From positions 150,230,945 through 150,290,944 of the forward strand of contig CM043950.1 of NCBI GenBank assembly GCA_014529385.2: a DNA stretch of 60,000 nucleotides, written 5' to 3'. This DNA is from Adiantum capillus-veneris (Eukaryota; Streptophyta; Polypodiopsida; Polypodiales; Pteridaceae). Within the stretch, counting starts at the first letter, position 1, and the number at the start of each line of letters is the position of its first letter. Under the pieces are notes generated by a model. It ran no database searches. It was not told the DNA's origin and saw only the letters and a program-made list of their open reading frames with translations. The translations under genes were made by a program, and so were the position numbers. Below are positions 40,801 through 51,984 of this stretch, piece by piece.

Positions 40801-43800
40801 CACAAGTGATGGTATCTTCATAAGAACACTTATGTCTTCTACTGTAATATCCCCGGTTCAATAGGAGGTTCAATGAAACCAAGAGTAACATCTTGATTTT
40901 CGACATTGTTGTCCATGTGTAACCATCTGATGGTATCGGTTCCTATCTAAACATAGTGTGTAGACTCCATTTAGAACGCTCATGAGCATGGTAAACGAGT
41001 TTATCACAACAAAGAGGCACCAAAAAGAGTACCTCTTGTCACTTTCCATGAAAGTAACTTGCTGACATAACTCATCAACCAATTTTAAGTCCTTGACTTG
41101 GTCCCAATTTGGATCATCAGTAAACAACCCCACCCTAATGAGTGTTCAGGTTGAGAACCTGAGTGTTCAGGTTGAGAACTTGAGTTATACATGAAGAGAC
41201 TCCCTAGTCGCAACATGCGTTAACTGATAGTAAGTAAACTCCAAAAGAGAAATACATGCTTGGTGCTAATGTACGCACGTTGCATATCCTGTAGCCCAAG
41301 ATTACACTTTGTAATCTGTCAATCCCCTTGGATACTGACAGTACTGAGGTATGTTTCCCCCACGGTTTACAGATAGTCGCCCCAGACGACTGGTAAACGG
41401 GGAGTCGCAATAGGGTTTAACGTTGTTGAGGAATCAACAATGTCGGGAATAACCATCGTGGTTAACGTGAAAAATCTACAAACACCCAGACCGAGCCATG
41501 ACCTCTATTGGTGATTAGTATACTCAAAGGTAATCTCATAGAGATAGTGCACATAGAGTGCAAAATGCTTCATAAGCAACAACCTGAGGAATATGCATGC
41601 CATTCCAAATCAGCCTTTTCTAAACACTAGGACCCATAACACCTAGTGTGCATGCATTTAGCAAAAAACAGATCCGAACTTGTATTTCCATGGTGATCCT
41701 TGCCAATATTTATGGAAAAATGTGATGCGTGTAGCACACCTTAACAAAGAACGTAAATAGTTCTAAAAAGAAACTAAATGCTTTCAGTCGCAATCTTTTG
41801 CAAACCTTACTGAAACGTCTAAATGGCAATAGAAGGGAAAAAATTGATCACTTCTAGGTACAGACAATGAAACTTTTTCATTAACAATTTATAGCCTTGC
41901 TAAATGTATAAACAACCATCTGTAATGTTGTTTAGCAGTACTTGTACCTTCACAAGTCATTCTAAGTATTCGACAATTTATGGCCATGAAATTGCTCCTG
42001 ATACATCGTGCTAAAAATGGTCCAGAAAATAGATGTGACCAGCCACCTAGGGACTTTTTCGTGACACATAATTGAAATAATGGCGCCAGTGTCAGTCCAG
42101 AGACTCATATTCTCCACATGTGGAATATGTCTCATGTAAGGATGTGTAAAAAAAACATCCTTCAAGTACAAGATGTACTTGTGTGTGGAGGTAACTGCAA
42201 ACACTCTACGAAAAGAGGAGAGGGACCCTCATTATCTTGCTCCACACTGGCTAAACTGAACTCCTTGAGTTCCTAGACCATGTTGTATCCCATGTGACAA
42301 CATGTGCCAAATCGAACCCTATAAGTACGTCTGTAATAGCATAAGGCAGAAAGGTAGATTGGACACTTGGCTCAAAATACTTTGTGCCGACATGCCCTTG
42401 GCATGGCTTTGTAGCATTCAAGCGTACTTATACGTCTTGAAAAAAAACAAGAAAATCATACAAAAATTGGAAAAACCAATCAATAGATGCGTACCTGGAG
42501 GTTTGAACGTAATGTTCACTTACCCGTATTCAAACGGAGAGGAGCACGTCTCCTACCTGAAAAAAACAAATAGCATTGCACTGGGAACCGTGCGTGTTGC
42601 CTTCGCAATCCAACCCCTTTGGTTAAAATCTACATAGTCAAACCCTTTGGTAAGACCCTTTGTAGAGACTGCTCAACTAGCAGGTATTAGTAACCAGCAT
42701 AGTTAACCGTGTACGTAATGATTGAAATCAACTTGAAAAGTTGATTTTTTCCGCTACCGCGTGGTAGATTTCAAAACTCTTTCCTTGAAATTCTAACTAG
42801 GAGAGATCAAACTGTGATCCTCAATGCAGATCAATTGTGATCTGCAATGTCTATGGGGTGATGTAGAAGTCACCCGCCGGGTTGTACACAGGGATGCCAT
42901 AGACACTCGTAGTGCTATAGAGAGAGCCGCAAATCCACACAAGTGAAATGCCTAGATCTTATGGACAGTCATGCTGTCACAAACTGATTGCTGCATCTAC
43001 AATTTCTTGTAGAGATCAGCTTGCTGTGAGTTGAAGATTATCAAAAACTCAACTTGAGTGTCGCACTGAAAACATGTAGTGCAAAACATGACACCCTAAC
43101 CGTCCGTAATGACAAGACTATTGCTTATCCAAAAACATCGATGTGTACTTCCTTGGGTAGATCTTGCAAACAATCACCCAAAGAATGCCAATAGTTGGGT
43201 CTGACCCTTGGCCTGATAACGGCTCGTAGCCTATTTGGCTCATAGCCCTTATGCAAAGTAGTGTTCAATCCACGAACTGATGAAGACTAATGTGAGTAGC
43301 ATCTTAGCCATGTTCTAGCTATGAGTTAGAACACCTTGGCTCAAGCTAACTCACAAGAAAAACATGTATCAAAAGCTTCTTAAAAGAGTTTCATTTTTTC
43401 CTTAGAGAGGGAGAGAGAGAACGAAAAGAAGAGCATGCTGGGCTGAGGAACTTTCCTTAAATTTCTAGTGTGTGTGTGCCCAAAATGTGTGCTCTTAGAC
43501 ATCTTATGCCCTAATTGTAGCTGATCCTATAAGCATTCCACAATTTGTCTGTATGCTGCTCTCATCAAGAGAGGCAACAGAAAACACAAGTTAAATCTTG
43601 ACCATCTATCGTATAGGGTCGTGACTGTATGAGGATGACTTGAAAGGGGCACCTTACTAGTGAATTTAGACAAAATTTTAGGTTCTTTTTAGTGTTGTTG
43701 AGTGCTGATAGAAACCAACAATCCGTCCGTACTCTGTCCTTGATAGAGTTGCGAGTGTGTTAGCGGAAGTGTAATGCATGAAGCGGCAAAATTGAATTCA

Positions 43801-45807
43801 CTTCACGAGCATGCCCTGCATAAAGAATGGTAAGCCCTTGAGCAGAGTGATGGCCTCAACCGTGAGAACCAAAAATGTAAGGACCTTGCACAATTTAGAC
43901 TAGTAGGGATCCTATGAGCTAATATCCCCTATTTTACCAGTTCCCTGAAGCCGGGCTTCCAATAAAATTGCCAAAGCACTTTGCTTGGAACAATGACAGT
44001 AGTTGACAAGTAAAGTGTAAAAGGAAGAAACCGGAAAAACTTAAACTTGGCTAACCTGGTTGTTGTTGCTGCAACTAGTTATCATGAAAGTTGGGAGAAA
44101 AACGCATTCCAAAATGGCCCATAGCCATATCTGCACAGACGCCCTCGTATGTCCTATACACCTGTCTGGTACATAAGGCCATAACTTGCAAAATTGAATC
44201 CACCTGCAAACACCGTGCCTCTTTCTTCCCCATTGTGTATGCTCATAGCATATGCCAAACATGGCCAGCTTCAATGAAAGATGTAGAAATTGAAGCCTTG
44301 CTTCATAGAACTCTATCTGGCCGCGTTGCCGACAAATGCTATTGACGACAGCTGTCATAGCAAAGAGAGACGACCTTGTCGTTCATGCACAAAAAATCAA
44401 CCATGTCGAATTGTAACTGTAAGTTAAAATTAGTATAACATGCACAATTTATGCATCTCCGACCTGCCTGGTGCTATGAATGATATACGTGATCATCCAT
44501 TCCATTGCATATGAGATTTGATCAAGCACATGCTCAATAACTACTCTACTTCATGTTGTTAAGGGCCTTGCCGAAGGAGAGCCGCTCCTATGTCGCGGAA
44601 GACCCAATTCGAGCGACACATCTAGTTGTTTGCATCGAAAGATGCTTGCAGAGCATCATAAACCTGGTTGATTATATTGATGGCAGACATCCTGGCGTGA
44701 ACTTCTATCCGAGTCGTGCTGACCAACATCGTGAAATAATAATTAAAGCTTTGTCCTTGCCGTAATCTCCTTGTCAGGATTGCTCCATGCTAGAAGACAT
44801 GGCCTTTATCTGCTGTGATCTCGACATCGTTCGTTGAAATCCAAGAGTCTTGTATGTTTGCTTGAGTGGTAAGGACGTGTCTAATTTCACAGCAGACCGA
44901 CAAGGAAGACAGTGCTCGTGGCGGTCCCTGAGTCCTTGCCGGCATTTCTTTTTCTCTCGAAAGCTTTCAGCCCACGAGGGCAATCCTTGATTGAAGTGAA
45001 ATCATTGATGATTTTGGAACAAAAACACTTCTTTCCAAAGATGCGGAAGCACTTTGCCTCGCTTCCTTTCTATTGTGCTAGGCATGTCATGCAGCCATGG
45101 CTCCTTTGAAAAAGCTCATGATGAGACTGTTTGGAACAACATGCATACTTTGGAAAAAGCAACCTTTGCCTTTATTCGAGGGTCTCAAGCATCCTGGCAA
45201 ATCGGATTGCCCGACAGTGTGCCGTTGCGGGTGGCACGCAGACATGCCTGCCATGAAAGCTGTGTAGCTATACATGCCGTGCATGTATTTCCTTGACAGA
45301 CACTCATAAGAGATGCATGCCTTGTGTTGGCCATGCATGCGAGAGAAGAGCCTCTGTTGCCTATGGAAACCACTGCATGCTACAAAAAAGTTAAATAATT
45401 CTATATTTAAAAAAAACAAAAACAAAAACCTACTGTGCTACAGCGATGTTAGGCATGGCCGACTGCGCGCAAGGAGATTGGCGAGGGAGGGAGGCTATGC
45501 TTGGCTTCCTTGCTGTGACAGGATCCCATCCCTGGCCCAGCGCCCCAGCCCTACCATTTTCGTCAGATTCGATGCAGGTCGACCCCGACCGGTTCCTGAG
45601 TATAAGGGTTCGTGCTCGCATCTATTTTCTGTAGGTCAACTTCAACCTCCTGAGGGTAAGGGCTCATGCCCACGTTGCTTGGCCTTTCGAGGCTCCCAAT
45701 CCCTTGCAAACAGTCGCTCCCACAACCGTGTGCCGGTGTCGACTTCGTCCTCTTGGGCTGCGTATCTTCAAGAGGCCATGCCCACGGCTTCTACTGCATT
45801 CCAATAC

Positions 45808-45871
<64 letters not shown>

Positions 45872-45972
45872 GAAAGAGAGGGAGAAAGAGAGAGATCCAC
45901 GCTTGAGAGAGAGAGAGAGCTCCATGCTTGCTCCTCCACCATGGCTCCACCTTCCCCCTTTCTCTCCACCTT
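40801..45972 (-). other. Non-coding interior of I
   Basis: About 5.2 kb without a recognisable protein. Short open frames occur on both strands (for example 41962-42204 and 44041-44358 minus, 42302-42637 plus) but none contains gag, pol or other motifs that I know. A 20-bp phrase is tandemly repeated at about 41139-41181. G+C rises after 44000. An (AG)n tract lies at 45812-45866, in the leader as read on the minus strand. Confidence 0.6.
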
Positions 45973-45984
45973 GCTCTGATACCA
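45973..45984 (-). other. Primer-binding site of I, initiator-Met type
   Basis: GCTCTGATACCA on the + strand is TGGTATCAGAGC on the minus strand, an exact match to the usual plant initiator-Met tRNA site. It is one base from the LTR and fixes the orientation. Confidence 0.9.
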
Positions 45985-45985
45985 G

Positions 45986-46127
45986 TGAAAGGGCATGGGG
46001 ACTGAACATGCTAATCTCCACCCAGCCATGCTCTATATAGGCCCTTGGCCTGCTAAATATAGGGACACCCTTGATTGCATGTCCATCCTGGCCCTTGGCC
46101 GTGACTGGTCCTATCCTTGTCCTGACA
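45986..46127 (-). repeat. 5' LTR of I
   Basis: 142 bp, matching 40621-40762. CTATATAG at about 46031-46038 could serve as the TATA box. Confidence 0.9.
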
Positions 46128-46132
46128 ATTGG
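46128..46132. repeat. Right target-site duplication of I
   Basis: ATTGG, identical to 40616-40620. Confidence 0.9.
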
Positions 46133-46789
46133 GTCCACCTAGCAGCAACCATAGACACTTGGAAATAGGGGGACGACCTAGGTAACACTTGAGGGGGATG
46201 AAATGCCACCACTTGTACCCTTAAATATGCTAGAAGCTATGCATATAGCTTTTGATGACCTGCAAGATGAAGGTTTGATTGACTGGCATTAGAACCACTA
46301 GCGTCTCACAAGACTATAGCCCACACGATTTGGGGTCAGAATCATCAATAGAAATTGACTCTAAGGACAAAGAATCTGAGTAAATTTTTAGTGCAAATGT
46401 GGGGACAAACCATTCAGGGCTCAGTGGTACCCTAGATGACAATCTATCCAAGGGAGTAGAAGACACAAGTAGCGATTCATCTAGTGACTCTTCACTAGAG
46501 ATCAACCGTAATAAAATATTAGACAAGAAGAGTAAGAGATATAAGAGGCAATGATATTGAGCAAATATGCATGCTAGAATAAATGAAAGAAAGTAGCCAA
46601 AGAACAGGCAGAGCTTAAAAAGATCCAAACAAGAGTTGAGGCTCGAGAAAGACACAACGTCTAGGATGCCAACAAGAGGCTAATCCGAGAATCACAAGTG
46701 TTTTTTGAAGACACTGATGATGATTCATTGAAATCCGAGTCCCCCTCTACGATATCCAATTGAACTAAGTAGCCTCTATGAGAGAGTAC
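46133..46789 (+). pseudogene. Spacer between the two proteases of G
   Basis: Polyprotein-like but broken by stops. Acidic/serine-rich words such as S-S-I-E-I-D-S-K-D-K-E-S and D-T-S-S-D-S-S-S-D-S-S can be read in one frame at about 46335-46500, then a lysine-rich part. No domain recognised. Confidence 0.45.
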
Positions 46790-47220
46790 TATATAACGCG
46801 TTATTGGATATAGGAACTCAACATAATATGTTATCTTATGGAGTTTGGTGTCAGTTGGGAAAGCCACCTGAGAGTATTATCCAAGTCAAGGGTGTCAACA
46901 AGAAAAAAACTACGGTTTTTGGAATTTGGCACACTTCTATCCGTTATAACAATGGGGTTGTAGCTCAAGACTTTTTGGTCATGCCTAGTAGAACTATGGA
47001 GGGTAATATAAACCTAGGATGCACGTGGATGATAGCCACCAAATGCACTATTGATTGGGGGACACGGGGTGTCACAACGCAGAAACCAACTCTTAGCTTT
47101 GCCACTCAAGCCATAGTCCCTGAGATATTTCCTCTTAAGGAAATAAAACCCAAAACATTGCATGTCCAAGAGGTTGAACCATATGTCCCCATAGCCCAAC
47201 TCTCTAGAGCTTCAAACTGA
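46790..47220 (+). pseudogene. Second retropepsin-like domain of G
   Basis: The segment L-L-D-I-G-T-Q-H-N-M-L-S-Y-G occupies the active-site position. About 70 residues on, N-I-N-L-G-C-T-W-M-I matches the I-L-G-x-x-W block, followed by C-T-I-D-W as in retropepsins. The frame is open from 46804 to 47217. It is homologous to the single domain kept in H (34750-35071). G therefore has two protease-like domains about 1.2 kb apart once I is removed. Confidence 0.7.
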
Positions 47221-47370
47221 TGTAGTTGAAATAAAGCTTGAGACACACAAGACCAATATAACAAAGAAAACATACAAGTGTCCCTAAAGCTTCTTTAGCA
47301 ACCATATCTAGTGCTAAAAGACAGGAACTTGGTAAGAGACGTCCCACTCACCCCAAGAAATGTAAAGAAA

Positions 47371-47925
47371 CGTTGCATTGGATTCCTAAAAATCTATTGG
47401 AAGCCCAAGGATACTATGAAGGAAATGATCAAATATGGGTGCCAAAACGTAAATTGTGCTCTTACTTGTCACCTGGTCCATGTGAGCCCAATCCTATGGC
47501 TCCAAAATGAATTGAATATCTTGCAAAGGAAAAAATCACAAAATGCTACACACCCGCTCCAGAGATACTTTGGGTACCGAAGAAAGAATAATTTGTTTCA
47601 CCTAGCTCAGGAACAGGGAAGTCAAATGAAGCTTCTTGCTCTTCATGTAGTTCCTATACGGAAATAGAATCTTCGACACAACCTCCACCTACCATTGTAC
47701 ATATCCATAAAAACAAGGAAGAGTTTGCACCTCCCGCTGTAAGTTCACCACCTACAACAACGTTGAAAATAAAATCATGGGAGAGTACCTTACCACCCTT
47801 GCAACTAGATGAAACGCATAGGGCAGTCAAAAACTATTGGTTAAAGCCTTCACCCATAGAAACTTGGAACAATTGGTTTCAAAAGGTGATGACATGATTC
47901 CAAAAGGTATGATCTAGCCAAGAAG
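47371..47925 (+). pseudogene. W-I-P repeat region of G
   Basis: Read in the frame of 47374, the motif W-I-P-K-N-L-L-E-A-Q-G-Y-Y-E-G-N is followed by Q-I-W-V-P-K. About 50 codons on, after one stop, comes I-L-W-V-P-K-K. H has the same motif three times, and its P-G-P-R-T-M-W-V-P-K block matches the second one here. The region lies at the same place after the protease-like domain in both elements. It is interrupted by stops. Confidence 0.65.
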
Positions 47926-48270
47926 GGGGGAGTGTTTATTGGAATCCATCATTAACTTGCTTCCCTCTCAACCTTCCTCCCTGATCTCTCAATATCCAAT
48001 CCTAGGGAATGTATATATAAAGCCTAATACTCACAAAAACAAGATAAAAAAGTAAAAGAGCAAGAGCCACCAAATAATAATGTGAAAACTTACAAGTTCT
48101 ATACATAGCACAAAATCATAAAAACACATTATGCACAAGAACACGACCCTTGTAATATTTGCACTCTAGCCATCATCTATCTATGTGTACAAATATCGCT
48201 AGTACGCTAGAGTCATCCACTCCTGCCTTGGACGAGAGGTACCCTAGTTAATTTTCACAAGTGTTTCACA
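47926..48270 (+). repeat. Possible polypurine tract and LTR inside G
   Basis: AAGAAGGGGGGAG (about 47920-47931) is followed by TGTTTATTGG, then TATATATAAAG at about 48010-48021, and the stretch closes with GTGTTTCACA at about 48270. This has the look of a ~340-bp LTR (TGT...ACA). No second copy was found in the window, so it may be a relic of another element or the former end of G. Confidence 0.4.
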
Positions 48271-48599
48271 TGTTCTTTCCGGTGCTTGCCTGTGAATGGG
48301 ATTTGGTAGGTACGCTAGCATGTGAAAGGAATTTCAAGGAGTTAGAATGGCCGATACATCTCTTGACCATGACTGATCCATACCTAGTGGAGAGTGTCTC
48401 TCCCATTGCACAAGCCTACCCTTTTGACCAAGATGACTATAGGCATCTAGTGACCTTCTTAGTAAACATTGATGCCTCTGATGATGAAGAAGGTTTACAT
48501 GATTACACGGATGGCGCATATGGTCTCACGGATGATGACTTTGTTTTTCTTGATGACAAGGATAGGGGTTTAGCCTTAGGGCTCCCCCCAAATCTCTAG
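48261..48599 (+). CDS. Unknown acidic ORF near the 3' end of G
   Basis: 113 codons, with the C-terminal half very rich in aspartate and glutamate (for example D-A-S-D-D-E-E-G and T-D-D-D-F-V-F-L-D-D). I do not recognise it. It begins where the LTR-like segment ends. It may be a piece of gag or a spacer of G. The start is uncertain. Confidence 0.35.
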   Translation: MFHMFFPVLACEWDLVGTLACERNFKELEWPIHLLTMTDPYLVESVSPIAQAYPFDQDDYRHLVTFLVNIDASDDEEGLHDYTDGAYGLTDDDFVFLDDKDRGLALGLPPNL

Positions 48600-49727
48600 A
48601 ATATCCTATTCCCTTGACTCTCTAAGGGGAGTGCACATAATTAGGTTAGGGTTCCTTATGTTTTTTAATTGTATTCAATAAGTGTTGGTACCTTTTCCCA
48701 CTGATGTGCCTCTAGAAGGTGGACTACATAAGCATGCCTTCAAAGGACAATGACAATGGATGTTTACATATTACAAGGGATGTTCTCCATTATATAAGGT
48801 GTACTACTTCCTTTTATCTATGCTTTCCACATTTACATGTTTGCATCTTGTCATTGAAGTTTCTAGCAATGCATAAAACTTATGAAGTTGTGACATTGCC
48901 AATTTAGATGCTATAATTTTTTTAAACTTCTAATACCTTGTTCTTCTCTCTGAGTATGGTCTTTTAGTTGGCTTTAAGTAGGTATCAGGACCTTAGGCTA
49001 AACTAAGCCACTTAATTGTTGACTTTAATTCCTAAATAGTCTATAATTGTAGTAACTTTAGTAATGTTTTAGGCTATGAGGATATAGTTCTCTCTAGCGT
49101 ATTCCACATAATTGTGACTTGTGTTCTAGAAGTCCATGTGTTAAGAGGGTATTTGAGACCTCAAGCCTCTTGGCTAGTTTATGGTCAAGCTGGTATTTGA
49201 GACCTTGAGTCTCCCAGTTTGCTGGTATTTGAGACCTCGAGTCCCCCAGCTACTTGTAGCAACTATGGCAACGAAGAAAAAAGAAAAAAAAATAGCACAA
49301 ACTTCCTTGTATTTTATGTTGATCACACTTAAGTGGTATAAGTGACAAGATCAATAGTCTTTAGACCCTGAGGAGCATTCCTATGGTTAACTACTCTAAA
49401 GTTGACATTTTTTAATTAACGTTGGATAATCTAGTACTTACTTTAGTCTTAGAGCTTGTGTACTTCTCTTAGAGTCAACCTAATAGACCTTAAATCAATT
49501 GCATTTCATTCAGGTACTATGCTTGTTCTAGTTGGCAATGTTACAATTTATGATTTTTTTTGCATTTCCTAGAATATCATGTATGCATCTCACTTATTGC
49601 ACGCCTCCACATGCTGCCTTTGAGCTTTCACAATGTTGCTTTTCTTCTGATACAGGTACTCCTATCGTGGATCCCGATGCTACGCTGTTATATTCTGAGG
49701 ATGGAATCTACATCAGGAAGGGGGGCA
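48600..49727 (+). other. Non-coding 3' region of G
   Basis: No domain is seen. A phrase of about 30 bp, GGTATTTGAGACCTCGAGTC and variants, occurs three times at 49148, 49192 and 49224. Confidence 0.55.
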
Positions 49728-49737
49728 TGTTAACCAC
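49728..49737 (+). other. Polypurine tract of G
   Basis: GGAAGGGGGGCA sits directly before the LTR start TGTTAACC at 49738. Confidence 0.8.
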
Positions 49738-50007
49738 CGATGTTCACTTCTAGTAGTCATGGTTGGGGCTTCTCGGTCCAATAAGAAAAGGGTAAGAGTG
49801 ATCACCAATGAGAGGCGCACTCTAACTGTAACATTCAAGGGTTAGTTGGCTAAGCATGGGTGCCCAAGTGTGAATGGGTGAGCTCATATAAAAGTCACCT
49901 AAACGTAAAAGTCACTCATTCTCGCATTTGTGCAATTAAAGAGTGCTCTTGATCCATCTCCATCTTCTTCTTCATCTCCTTGTGTGTGTGTGTGTGTGTG
50001 TGTATAC

Positions 50008-50069
<62 letters not shown>

Positions 50070-50304
50070 TCAAGCATTGAGACAACATCACGGTGGCGGT
50101 GAGGTGGTTGAGCGTGCACGTCAGTAGCTCCTTCTTCTTTGTGGGCGAGGAATCCTCCACAAAGGCAAGTGTAGGGTGGTGAGTGACACACTCTTGTTCT
50201 CTTGAGCTTGCTAGACTAGTGTGGTTGTGTGCTTGCAGCCATTTGTGGCTCACACACAATGTACGGCAAGTCCCTTGCATTGACACGTGTGACACGCATG
50301 CACA
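49738..50304 (+). repeat. 3' LTR of G
   Basis: 567 bp, TGTTAACCACCG to CATGCACA. It is longer than the 5' LTR because a (GT)n tract (about 49980-50003) and an (AG)n tract (about 50010-50066) have grown. The TATA box is at 49887-49894. Confidence 0.9.
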
Positions 50305-50309
50305 TACCT
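50305..50309. repeat. Right target-site duplication of G
   Basis: TACCT, identical to 12101-12105. It is followed by the chromovirus text CCTACGAGGCAATG. Confidence 0.9.
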
Positions 50310-50925
50310 CCTACGAGGCAATGATGACCATGCAACTGAACTTCTTCGAGGAAGTTCACTGCCTAATAAACCTCCTTATAGAGTCTCGCAAGCTTAACAA
50401 GATGAGATTATGCGAAAAGTGCATGAGTTAGTGGAGAAGGGTATGGTTAGGCCTAGCTCATCTCCATTTTGTTCACCCGTGTTATTAGTGCAAAAGAAAG
50501 ATGGCACATATCGTATGTGTGTCGACTATAGAGCACTAAATAGGATCACTATCAAAAACAGGTTTCCTGTTCCATGGGTAGAAGACCTATTTAATAAGCT
50601 ACAAGGCTCCACCTACTTCAGTAGGATTGACCTAAAAAGTGGCTACCATCAAATAAGGATAGTTGATCAAGATATTGTAAAGATCATATTTTGCACTACG
50701 TTTGGTCTTTATGAATACATTGTCATGCCCTTTGGCTTGACGAATGCACCAGCCACATTTAGCCGCTTGATGGAGAAGCTATTCAGGCCTCACCGAACCT
50801 TTACTAGAGTGTTCTTTGATGATATAATCATCTACTCTAATTCACTAGACAAACACGAGCAACATCTCCAGGTAATATTTCAAGTCTTATGAGAGAATAA
50901 ACTTTATATTACTCGCAAGAAAAGT
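50310..50925 (+). pseudogene. reverse transcriptase of chromovirus B (3' half)
   Basis: The best RT of the chromovirus set, open from 50410 for 160 codons. Motifs: [33 protein letters not shown] and the catalytic V-F-F-D-D-I-I-I-Y-S with both aspartates. It breaks off in the thumb at about 50925, where about 940 bp seen in F (rest of RT, RNase H, integrase zinc site) are missing. Confidence 0.9.
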
Positions 50926-50943
50926 GACCAACCATGAAAGTAA

Positions 50944-51984
50944 ACATATAAGAGTATGTTTCTAAATGTGTGGTATGCCGAAAGACGAAGTTTGATAGAG
51001 GGAAGCAACTTGAATTGCTTCAACTTTTGCCAATCCCTAATTCACCATGGGAGAGCATATCCATGGATTTTATATTTGTATTGCCTAAGTCTATCCATGG
51101 GAATACGGGAATATGGACAATAGTAGACTGGTTCAGTAAACAAGCTCATTTTATACCTGTCAAAAAGACTATGAAAGCCCATCAAATGGCAACCCTCTTC
51201 ATTTCACAAATCTTCAAGTTCCATGGCTTGCCAATGTCCATAGTGTCGGATAGAGATCCTAGAATGACTAGTAATTTCTGGAAGGGTCTCTTTGAGAATT
51301 TAGGAACAAGGCTAAACTTCTCTTTGGCCTATCACCCACAAACGGATGGCCAAAGTGAAATAGAAAACCTAACAATTCTCAATCTACTAAAATCCTATGT
51401 AACGGAAGTAGATCAAAGATCCCAATGGGGGAAGTACTTACCCTTAGTGGAGTATGCTTACAATAACACTGTACATACTTCCACGGAAAAAGCACCTTTT
51501 GAGGTAATTGCGGGAAGATAAAAAAGTCCCTTGCTACTTAAGGTACACGGTAAGATCTTTGTTGCACATGAGTATAGCCGAGACCTACAAGAATCTTTCC
51601 AAAAGATTAAGGATGCTATGTCTATCTCACAGCAAAGGCAAAAGGATGCTGCTAACAATCACAGAAGATCCCAAGCCTTTAAAGAAAATGATTGGGTCTT
51701 ACTCAAATTTCCCAAGGCTCGATTAAGGCACATGACGAGCAAGAATCCTACGGGACACCAAAAGTACTATGCTAAGTCAACAAAAACATACTATGGTCCC
51801 TTTTAGATTCTTATGCCAGTCAATGAGATGGCCTATCAACTCAACTTGCCCAACCATTGGCTCATACACAATGATTTCCATGTGAGCCTACTAAAGCCTT
51901 ACAAAGGAGATCCACCTCAAGAACCAACTATTGAAGACCCACCGGAGATCGAGGACCAAGAAGAGGTGTTGCAGCCCAAGTCCA
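50944..51984 (+). pseudogene. integrase of chromovirus B
   Basis: Starts inside the zinc domain (C-V-V-C, from the HHCC site, as C-V-V-C-R-K-T-K). The catalytic core is complete: S-M-D-F-I-F at about 51060, S-D-R-D-P-R at about 51245 and H-P-Q-T-D-G-Q-S-E-I-E at about 51330, giving D-D-E. The core is open for 183 codons (to 51521). The C-terminal domain follows with N-D-F-H-V-S-L-L-K-P-Y. The histidines of the HHCC site are deleted. One stop lies at about 51519. Confidence 0.88.

Larger units (their letters stand above)
40621..46127 (-). mobile_element. Element I, minus-strand LTR element with 142-bp LTRs and no pol
   Basis: Two 142-bp direct repeats (6 differences by hand) bound 5.2 kb. On the minus strand the primer site lies next to the right-hand LTR and a purine tract next to the left-hand LTR, so the element reads right to left. 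A perfect ATTGG duplication flanks it. I see no gag, RT or integrase in any frame. It is therefore a non-autonomous element of the LARD kind in having a long non-coding centre, although LARDs usually have much longer LTRs. Confidence 0.85.
12106..50304 (+). mobile_element. Element G, Asp-primed LTR retroelement holding H and I
   Basis: Matching LTRs (12106-12633 and 49738-50304), a primer site, a purine tract and a perfect 5-bp target duplication define the element. Its own sequence, after removing H and I, is about 10 kb. It encodes a long gag with zinc knuckles, two retropepsin-like domains and a W-I-P repeat region. No reverse transcriptase, RNase H or integrase is seen, so it would have needed help in trans. 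By hand count the first ~177 bp of the LTRs differ at about 17 sites, making it the oldest of the nested elements. Confidence 0.88.

Noticed and set aside
42302-42637. 111-codon + ORF inside element I
   Set aside because: No recognisable motif, opposite strand to the element, and similar chance frames occur nearby on both strands.
44041-44358. Overlapping open frames on both strands in I
   Set aside because: Mirror-image frames from a stretch low in stop codons; no gag, pol or other domain.
45664-46138. ORFs on both strands rich in repeating Arg-Glu or Ser-Leu
   Set aside because: Products of the (AG)n microsatellite at 45812-45866.
49916-50295. Minus-strand ORFs with Ser-Leu and Thr-His runs
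   Set aside because: Products of the (GT)n and (AG)n microsatellites in the 3' LTR of G.
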